A DNA stretch of 64,000 nucleotides from Trichobilharzia regenti (Eukaryota > Platyhelminthes > Trematoda > Strigeidida > Schistosomatidae): the NCBI GenBank assembly GCA_944472135.2, contig CALYDD020000389.1, positions 62,001-126,000 of the forward strand. The letters run 5' to 3'. The position numbers were made by a program, and so were the translations under genes. Shown piece by piece: positions 56,601-64,000 of this stretch (position 1 is its first letter; each line of letters begins with the position of its first letter). Below the pieces are notes generated by a model, which had not been told where the DNA came from, searched no databases, and worked only from the letters and a program-made list of their open reading frames with translations.

Positions 56601-57076
56601 TTCAGTTATTTCCTAAAATAAATAAAAATTCTCCAATCTTCAGTGAAAATATCAATCACTCCTCGAATTGAGAAAATTCTCCACCATTTCACAATTAGCA
56701 TAAAGATACTAATTTTGTCTTCTAAGTGTTTTCCACTTCATTTAATCATGATTGATGTAAGTTTGAAACCATTACAGAGTTTAAGATAATTGTTTTCTTC
56801 AACAATGAAATGTCAGCAATGTAGTGTACAATATGCTGAACTGAAATGGTGAGAAACATCGAAATGAATGAACAACAAGTGAAGTGACAGTGAGCGATAA
56901 AGATGGATGCATTTGATGGAAGCTTCCAGTTTATCTAATGATGTATAATCTTGGCAATCACAGACTCATTACATGCAGTTTTACTCACAAGAATTTTGTA
57001 GGCACAAAATTTAATGACTATGTAGTTGAAACAATATAAATCACTGGGTATCTGTTTCCTAACAACCGTTTGGATT
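53642..57076 (+). repeat. Large palindrome, left arm (about 3.4 kb)
   Basis: The arm matches 57252-60690 in reverse complement over its whole length, with only scattered substitutions and a few bases of net length difference. It contains no recognisable gene. Inside it, two stretches around 55200 and 55545 share a TTGCTCACATAAACT block, and 56424-56960 is a second copy of 50785-51240. Confidence 0.9.
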
Positions 57077-57251
57077 GTTCGCCATAATTCGGCGAACAAT
57101 ATATCTCACTATAAAATAAACACTGCTACGGAAACTTAAATCAACTAGCTTGAAGCATAATGTCTCACTGGGTAACATGAAGTAAAAAAATAAAAGGGGA
57201 TAAGTCATTACCATGAGTGAGATGAGAACTGATTCCATATTACATGGAGTA
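57077..57251. repeat. Palindrome spacer
   Basis: Unique sequence between the arms. It starts with a small palindrome (GTTCGCC-ATAATTC-GGCGAAC, about 57078-57098) and then an RTE-like 3' fragment (CTATAAAATAAACACTGCTA) also found at 13781-13800. Confidence 0.7.
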
Positions 57252-60200
57252 AATCCGAATGGTTGTTAGGAAACAGATACCCAGTGATTTATATTGTTTC
57301 AACTACATAGTCATTAAATTTTGTGCCTACAAAATTCTTGTGAGTAAAACTGCATGTAATGAGTCTGTGATTGCCAAGATTATACATCATTAGATAAACT
57401 GGAAGCTTCCATCAAATGCATCCATCTTTATCGCTCACTGTCACTTCACTTGTTGTTCATTCATTTCGATGTTTCTCACCATTTCAGTTCAGCATATTGT
57501 ACACTACATTGCTGACATTTCATTGTTGAAGAAAACAATTATCTTAAACTCTGTAATGGTTTCAAACATACATCAATCATGATTAAATGACGTGGAAAAC
57601 ACTTAGAAGACAAAATTAGTATCTTTATGCTAATTGTGAAATGGTGGAGAATTTTCTCAATTCGAGGAGTGATTGATATTTTCACTGAAGATTGGAGAAT
57701 TTTTATTTATTTTAGGAAATAACTGAAGAAGTGTTCCATGAGGAAGCATTAATCTGTCGTGATAACCTGAAACTCCTGGAATAATTGACAATAAATCTGA
57801 CGAAAGTTTATCGAAGGTTTCTTATTATACTTCCGTGATGTAGGAAGGTGTGTATATAGAATATGACCTATGTTGAAGCTAACTAGTTCAGTGGATGAGA
57901 ATTTGCTTCAGACAGCTTGGAGTCCTGACAGTGTTTAACTTAATCATTATAATATCACCGAAATTTAATGACTATAGTTTACAACACATAATGAACTGAA
58001 TATACAAAACAAGGCAAAATATTCATCGAGTTGAGTCACTTAATACAGGAGATAAAATATTCGTCAATAAGTGCTGTCAACAAAATTTATGTCCACTTCT
58101 TCTACCTCGAATTCTCTCTGATAATCTTGAATATCTTTTTTGCCTCATTTGATTTTTAATTTCATTTCAATCTCTACCATATTTTGAATAAACAGTGTTA
58201 AAATAATCATAATTTGTATCGAGCAAATGAGTAAACTCTATGCCTCTCTAATATTTAATGCTTCATATAGGAATATAAAAGTTGTTGACCCTAATTTCAC
58301 CTAGATCAGCTAAAAATTGTCATACTGTATCTTTGTGAATCTCGTTATGCGCACTGCCAATAGCAAGTATTGGAACACTCAGATATTGTGTGACAACTGA
58401 CCTGAACTAAATATTGTCGCATTATTTATCCGGTGAAAAAGAGAATTTGCACATGTTCAAGGCATAAACGTCATTCCCTCAAGAGATTCCTAAAGATATT
58501 TTGTCCATAATTCCAAATAATCCTCATCAATCTAACATGAATCAAGAGGAGACGAGAGACACTTTAAATTCACATTGTAGGACTAAGATTGTACATCCAT
58601 TAACAGTACCATAATAAATAATCCGATGTCTGGATTTCCGCATATATGGTTCACATTACTTATAAGTAGTTAAATTTTAGTAACAGATATCTGCTTACGC
58701 AAGCAAAAAGAAAAAAACCCGTTTAAAAAACCCGTATTCACTTCAGGAAAATATTCGCCAGTTTATGTGAGCAATAACAATAGATGTCACAATCTTCCTA
58801 ATTTCAGTCATGTTGCATATCCAAACATAGCCTATTTCTATTCAAAATGAGTCATAAATGACATTTAATAAATTAAATAAGCTACATTGGTCACAAAAGC
58901 CTAATTCTGTTGCAGTCGCAATAGAATTATCATACATGCATTCCCTTATCTGAAGACTCTATTTAACTTTCGATATTCGTCGAATTGCTAAAAAAATACA
59001 CAAAAAATTGCAAACATCTCAATTCTTTAATTATGAAGGCATATATGGCGTGTGAGGTGGTAAAAAAATCATCACCGAATTGCATTCGCTGAAAATATTT
59101 GCTAGTTTATGTGAGCAATGACAATAAATGTCACCATCAGCTGTCAGTAGGTAATAATAACTAACAGAGGTGTACAAGAAAAAGTGATTTGTGACAACGC
59201 CTTCTTCAACGAAATTCCAATTCCTCGCTCTAAAGAGAATTTCAACATCTATTGAATATGTAGGTGGGAGTTCCTCAGTGCACCGTTTTATCTCACAAAG
59301 CTAGTGATTCTGATAGAAGTAGTCTACACAGCGAAAGACTAGATATACAGACATGGAGACCAGAGTGTGGTCAAAACACGTATGCTTCATAGTAAAACGT
59401 TCCATTCAAATGGAATCACCTACAGGTGAATCACTTGAAATCACTACACTCGTCTTGTGCACAATTTTGAATCTGTTAATATCCAGTGGTGTATATTAAA
59501 ATTGTACGTGAACATCATCGGTGAGCTTGTAGAGCCTAAGAAAACAGCAAGCCTAAGCATTTCTCATAGATCAGTATAACTTGGATTATTAGCAGATTTT
59601 TATTACTTGCGAAGTAGTTGGTTTTGTGCACACGTTTACTTTTACAGAATGAATTCTATTTGAGAAATTTCCATACACCATCATTAAATATGTCATTTAT
59701 CTTGATGATTGTAAATGTCATTATACATTTTTTCATGTAGTGGAATACTTACAGATTCTGAGTTGACACTGTCAATCAAACCTGTGCTTCGACAAGTGCA
59801 ATTCAATTTGCAGTCTGCTTCAAACACTTCGAGTCCTCGTGGTTGCTTTCAGTGTGGCTTAAAGGGTGTCATTCAAGGGCACATTTGATTTTCGCGCTAC
59901 CCTGTTATACACAAAATTTTGTGAAGAGGATTCTCTCTGATGATGGTCAATCCGAAGATCAGTTATACATGTTATAAAGGCTGTAAACATACCAGTAACA
60001 ATAACGACTTCGGTAGTAGTATAAATAAAAGATGATGTGAATCATGTCGATGATTACAATTTCGGCTATTGCAGGTGGCAATATGACCAACGAGTATGCT
60101 AGAAAATGCAAGCAGTCCGTTGATTAGTGCAATTGAAATTGGTACAAAATGAGGAGATATGCACCAGTAAAATGAGGTGGCTAGAGTACAAGTAGATAGC

Positions 60201-60690
60201 ACAGATATATTGAAGGGCGTGAGACATTATTTTGATTTCACCTATGTCGAGGGAGAGACTGTTGAGATACTACAGATATCTAGGAATGGTTTATTTCTCC
60301 TCACATATTGACACTTTCAATCCAATAAGACGAAGTCTTATAGGTAGTGCTCTATGTTTTCCAAACGATGCATTATCGTGCTCTCTCCAGCTGACTAGCT
60401 GCTCACCGCATACGGACTTCCCCACACATTCAAGCGCATTTGCAAATGAGATATTAAGTGACACGGAGAATCATAACTGGTTAGCTGTGAAATCATAAAC
60501 AGTAGTCAAGAAGTTGACTTCCCCACACACTTTTTCAAACGGAGCCTTGTGAACAACATTCAACTCTCATTTGTCGTTGATCTCACCGCCTTTGTCGATT
60601 TTCTGCACAGTATTTTCACAATTTGGGTGCATTTTAATATAATGTGGGCGATGACATGCACTTCGATGCCTCGTGGAGAATTTATATCCT
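57252..60690 (-). repeat. Large palindrome, right arm (about 3.4 kb)
   Basis: Mirror of 53642-57076 across a spacer of about 175 bp (57077-57251). Corresponding short frames (53834-54100 and 60232-60498) differ at a single residue. The arm ends just before the PLE at 60780. Confidence 0.9.
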
Positions 60691-60779
60691 TGTTATTTTT
60701 TTGACAATTCAAGTATATATGACTTTTATTTAACCCATATGAATTGAGAGTGTAGCATGAAGCGAAGTATTCTTATGAG

Positions 60780-61990
60780 TTTCAGAGAAATGTTAACCTG
60801 ACTGATTTTGAAGAAGAAGAATTAATGGAAATTTCCGATGTTCATTCATTTTTCACGATTGTTCCTCGTTATTGATTCTTTAATTATTATCAATAATTTA
60901 CTTTGTTATAACGACAAACGCATTGGTCTTTACCCTTTTAATGCAGACGGAATTATGAAGGTATTAGAATTGTGTCTTAGATCCCCGTTGTCGACATTTG
61001 GATGGGATTTTTACCATCAAACAGAAGGCATTGCTGTGGGATCACCAGTATCTCCGCTAGTCACCAATCTGTTTTTGCACTCATAAGAAACAAATGCAAT
61101 TATGAGATGCCTTATTCCTCCAAAGATGTGGTTAAGATACGTAGATGATACCTTCATCATAATCAAACGTAGTTTGTTAAATGAACTTTTTCACTTAATA
61201 AACAATATGTCAGAAACCATCAAGTTCTCCAAAGAGGTTGAATCCGATGAAAATGAGTTGGCGTTTCTGGACTGTTTAGTAAAAAGAAAATTAGACGGCA
61301 AATTTAAAATAAACATTTTCAGAAAGCCGACAAATTCGGATAGATACTTAAATTACCATTCAGCTCACCCATTTACCACCAAAGTAACTGTGGCCAAGAA
61401 TCTGATCAACAGAGCCAAACGTCTAGTTACTGAGGAGGAAGATATTAGGGAGGAACTAAAATTGGTTCACTCCACTCTTGAATCAAATAATTATCCTGAA
61501 GCTTTCATATATAAAATGCGACGACAAGGATGAATCGAAACCTGCTGCTAAGAACTGGGTTAGTACAGCGATGATTCCTTACCGCAAAGAAACATTAGAT
61601 GAAATAAAGTGAATCCTTAACGATCATAACATAAGAGCTTATTTTCGTGCAACTAATAAATTACTCTCATCACTGGTGAAGGTTAGGGATAAAATAGAAC
61701 AAGAATATCAGCAGAATTGCCTATACCAGATCAATTGTGGGGTTTGTAACGCTGAATGTGTAGAAAATTACAGACAGGAATATATCAGAGCGAAAGAGCA
61801 TTATCCTCAGAATACTTGATGACAATTTATGTTATCCTCTCAGTGGTATTCTCAATGTGTCAATGTCCACGATTCTTGTGTCTGCGACTTGGAAGGTTAT
61901 TCCGATTCTCGCAGTACGTGAATCATCAGGTGAACAAATTGATAAGTTCAGACTCATTGCTATAAATTCACTATTGCTATAATTCACTAT
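60780..61990 (+). pseudogene. Penelope-like element with RT and GIY-YIG regions
   Basis: RT motifs are in order in one frame: YNDKRIGLYPFNAD, FYHQTEGIAVGSPVSPLVTN, a TAA at 61084, then WLRYVDDTFIIIK (catalytic DD), ENELAFLDCLVKRK and FRKPTNSDRYLNYHSAHP up to a stop at 61531. A second frame (61540-61810) continues with AYFRATNKLLSSL and YQINCGVCNAECV-NYRQE, the decayed start of the GIY-YIG nuclease, then IRAKEHYPQN. Few lesions separate it from an intact element. It starts within about 100 bp of the right end of the big palindrome. It belongs to a different PLE subfamily from the copy at 9252-10125. Confidence 0.8.
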
Positions 61991-62559
61991 ATTCACTGTT
62001 CGCACGCTGTGTTCTCCTCAATCACGTTGTTGCAGTATGAGTAGTTTCTCCTCATCAATTATTCAGTCGTCTATCTCAGATGGCAGCAAGCTTAATTTCC
62101 TCATAATTTCATTTCCAGATATGAGAGTGAACTACACGAAATGATTGGTTCCCATGTAGTCGAATATTAAACACCTTGGATTGTGCACCTCACCTCATCG
62201 TTACTAGTCTTCTCACACTCATTCTATGGAACTTGGTAAATTCTGGCTTTGACTTGATTAGCTCTATAGGATCCTGAAGCCGATAGAGTTTATCTCTCAC
62301 ACACATTTGGCTGCGTAAAAGGGTACACTAATTCCAGTACCATTCAGAATTATACGTAAGCACTCTGACATCCCTTGTTTATACGGCAGTGCTTCGAATG
62401 CCATATTAATTTCTTTAATTTCGTCACTGCTGTTGCTAATCATATTTTGTTTATTGTTCTTCATAATTTTTTGCTGAATCAGGTCTGGTGGGTGGCATTC
62501 TTTTCTGTTTGTTAAGATTCTGGGCTGCATTTTAGGGTCTCTGTCCGATTATAAAGACA
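61991..62559. other. Intergenic DNA after the PLE
   Basis: A 77-codon minus-strand frame (62297-62530) shows no known domain. This stretch separates the PLE from the RTE fragment. Confidence 0.4.
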
Positions 62560-63560
62560 CTTAACTAAACCAATCTTTATCGACTCCGGATGAGATCACA
62601 CTACACATACATCAATTAGTTAATTCTGTTTCTCTTGAAATCAAGCTGACCAAGTCTACTACTTTGGCTGTTCCAATAAATGGCCCTTCTTCAAATCCAC
62701 AGGAACCTTGACCTCTTTTCACACCTTCTTCAATTGTGGTGTTATTAAGTCCGCTTATGTCTCTTAGCGCATTTACAATGCTCCACTGGTTGTTCGGCTT
62801 CCACTTTCGGTATTATTGAGCGTGTTATAGGTGGAGGTCTATTTAGAAGTCTTTCGAAGTGTTCAGCTCAGTGTTTCCTTCGCCTCACCTCTTTGGTGAT
62901 TGGCTTTCAATTGTCATCGTTCACTGGGTTAATTTGTGTTGATCTCTTCTCCGATAGGAACTTAGTTCTTCCGTTGAGTGTTGCGATGTCTCCTCTACCT
63001 GCAGCTTGTCCTGATTCACTTGCCATAGCTTCATAATACTTTCTTTTGGCCTACCTGGCACTCTTCTTTACTCTTCCGTTCACTGTATTGTAGCTGGTAT
63101 TCAAATCCTGTTTTTGTTGCTCGGTGATGCACTGGATAATCTTTTGTTTCAATATCCTCCTCTCTTCTATCAGTCCCCATGTGTCCGTATTGAGCCATTG
63201 TCTCTTCTTTCTGCCTAGACCTTCGATGCAGATTTGACTCCACACCACTCTCAGCTTATTCCGGGGCTTTCCAAATATGGTCTCTTAGCCGGTGTTCAGT
63301 CGTGTTTCCGCCTTTTTCCTCTCGATTGAACTGAAGTTGTCCTTTTTGGCCTGATCCTTTAGTTACTGAGTATTAGACTTGGATATTGTCTACCTGCAGC
63401 TCCTGGTTCCTTGAAATGTTCGAATTATATTCGGAGTGTTCTTTATACGAGATTGTCCTCTGAGTCGACGTCTGCTTTCCTTCTCAATGATCAGAGTATA
63501 TCATTTACTCTCACGTTGCGAATTTGGTGAGTCTCCTCCTATTCCATCTGTTTTCGCATA
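62560..63560 (-). pseudogene. RTE-like LINE fragment, endonuclease-to-RT linker
   Basis: In the minus-strand frame around 63000-63250 it reads QICIEGLGRKKRQWLNTDTW, ERRILKQKIIQ, QKQDLNTSYNTVNGRVKKSAR, then KKYYEAMASESGQAAGRGD and FERLLNRPPP in neighbouring frames. This is the conserved LGRKK...W...R to HFxxLLNRPxP linker between endonuclease and RT in RTE-type elements. Frameshifts and stops are frequent. Confidence 0.7.
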
Positions 63561-63592
63561 TTTCTAGTTCTTGAGCACCATATGCTTCCATG

Positions 63593-64000
63593 TCATTTGC
63601 TACCTATAGCGTAGTCACTGGCATCTGTGCACACTGTGAACTGTCTTCCTGGCACAGGTAGTTTTAGCGTCATTTGTTGGTGGTCGAGCAGCTGTTTAAT
63701 TCTGTCAAATGTCCTCTGCGATTCTTCCGACCAAACAAACTTCGGCTCACCTAGTAGCCTGTACAGAGGGGCTGCTATCTCATTGAAGTTCTTCACGAAG
63801 CGACTATAAAACGCTGCTCTACCCAAGAATTGTCTCAGTTTTCTCTTTGAATTCGGGGCTGGAATCGTTTTAATCGTCAAAATTTTCTCCGGCAGTGGTT
63901 TAATCTCACCATTTCCCACTTTATGTCCCAACAGAGTAACATTCTTTTTGGCTATTTGAGACTTGGTTTTGTTGACGCGTAGTCCAAACTCTTCGATGCG
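63593..64000 (-). pseudogene. Ty3/gypsy retrotransposon polymerase fragment, cut by window end
   Basis: The frame is open from the window edge to 63593 and reads the end of the RT domain (FGLRVNKTKSQIAKKNVTLLGHKVG) and the start of RNase H: RQFLGRAAFYSRFVKNFNEIAAPLYRLL, FVWSEESQRTFDRIKQLL and FTVCTDASDYAIGSK. The CTDAS motif carries the first RNase H aspartate. The reading then stops, so the copy is truncated or rearranged with the adjacent RTE fragment. Confidence 0.8.

Overview
This is AT-rich eukaryotic DNA with large introns and many retroelements. It has no long uninterrupted host gene. The repeats point to a digenean flatworm, probably a schistosomatid: Penelope-like elements with GIY-YIG endonucleases, CR1 and RTE LINEs, a Ty3/gypsy element, a tRNA-headed SINE, and SINE copies resembling schistosome Sm-alpha with decayed hammerhead-ribozyme cores. 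Micro-exon gene structure and Kunitz-domain exons on the minus strand fit the same group. The species is not identifiable from sequence alone.

Host genes, all on the minus strand. From high to low coordinates I see a 22-nt exon (44281-44302) leading in frame into a Kunitz exon (43920-44085), a second Kunitz exon (39902-40065), a 27-nt micro-exon (37896-37922), and then a scattered series of 12-nt micro-exons between 36494 and 17723, ending with a possible 15-nt one at 12488-12502. Fourteen of the 12-nt units have acceptable splice sites on both sides (one uses GT-GAATT, one GTTAGT). Another has a GC donor, and at least five look decayed. All are multiples of three, so each could be skipped without changing frame. 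The wobble pattern favours phase 0, where each unit encodes a tetrapeptide with a hydrophobic second residue and a Gln/Arg/His/Asn fourth residue. This is a micro-exon gene (MEG) that grew by segmental duplication of intron-plus-exon blocks. Whether the Kunitz exons belong to the same transcript is not settled.

Mobile DNA by region. 4680-5190: Penelope-like (PLE) endonuclease fragment. 5205-8812: CR1-type LINE with an intact 918-codon ORF. 8987-10125: SINE plus PLE remnant. 13250-17530: a pair of inverted RTE endonuclease fragments around a SINE and a PLE pseudogene. 18900-19420 and 34010-34290: Sm-alpha-like SINEs. 27090-27480: RTE fragment. 42868-46665: 0.85-kb inverted repeat around a 2.1-kb loop that holds the first Kunitz exon and a PLE fragment. 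48380-48570 and 62560-63560: RTE fragments. 51340-51700: PLE fragment. 53642-60690: palindrome with arms of about 3.4 kb. 60780-61990: PLE with RT and GIY-YIG regions. 63593-64000: Ty3/gypsy polymerase fragment running off the window.

Splice sites, repeat arms and domain assignments were read by eye; no search or alignment program was run.
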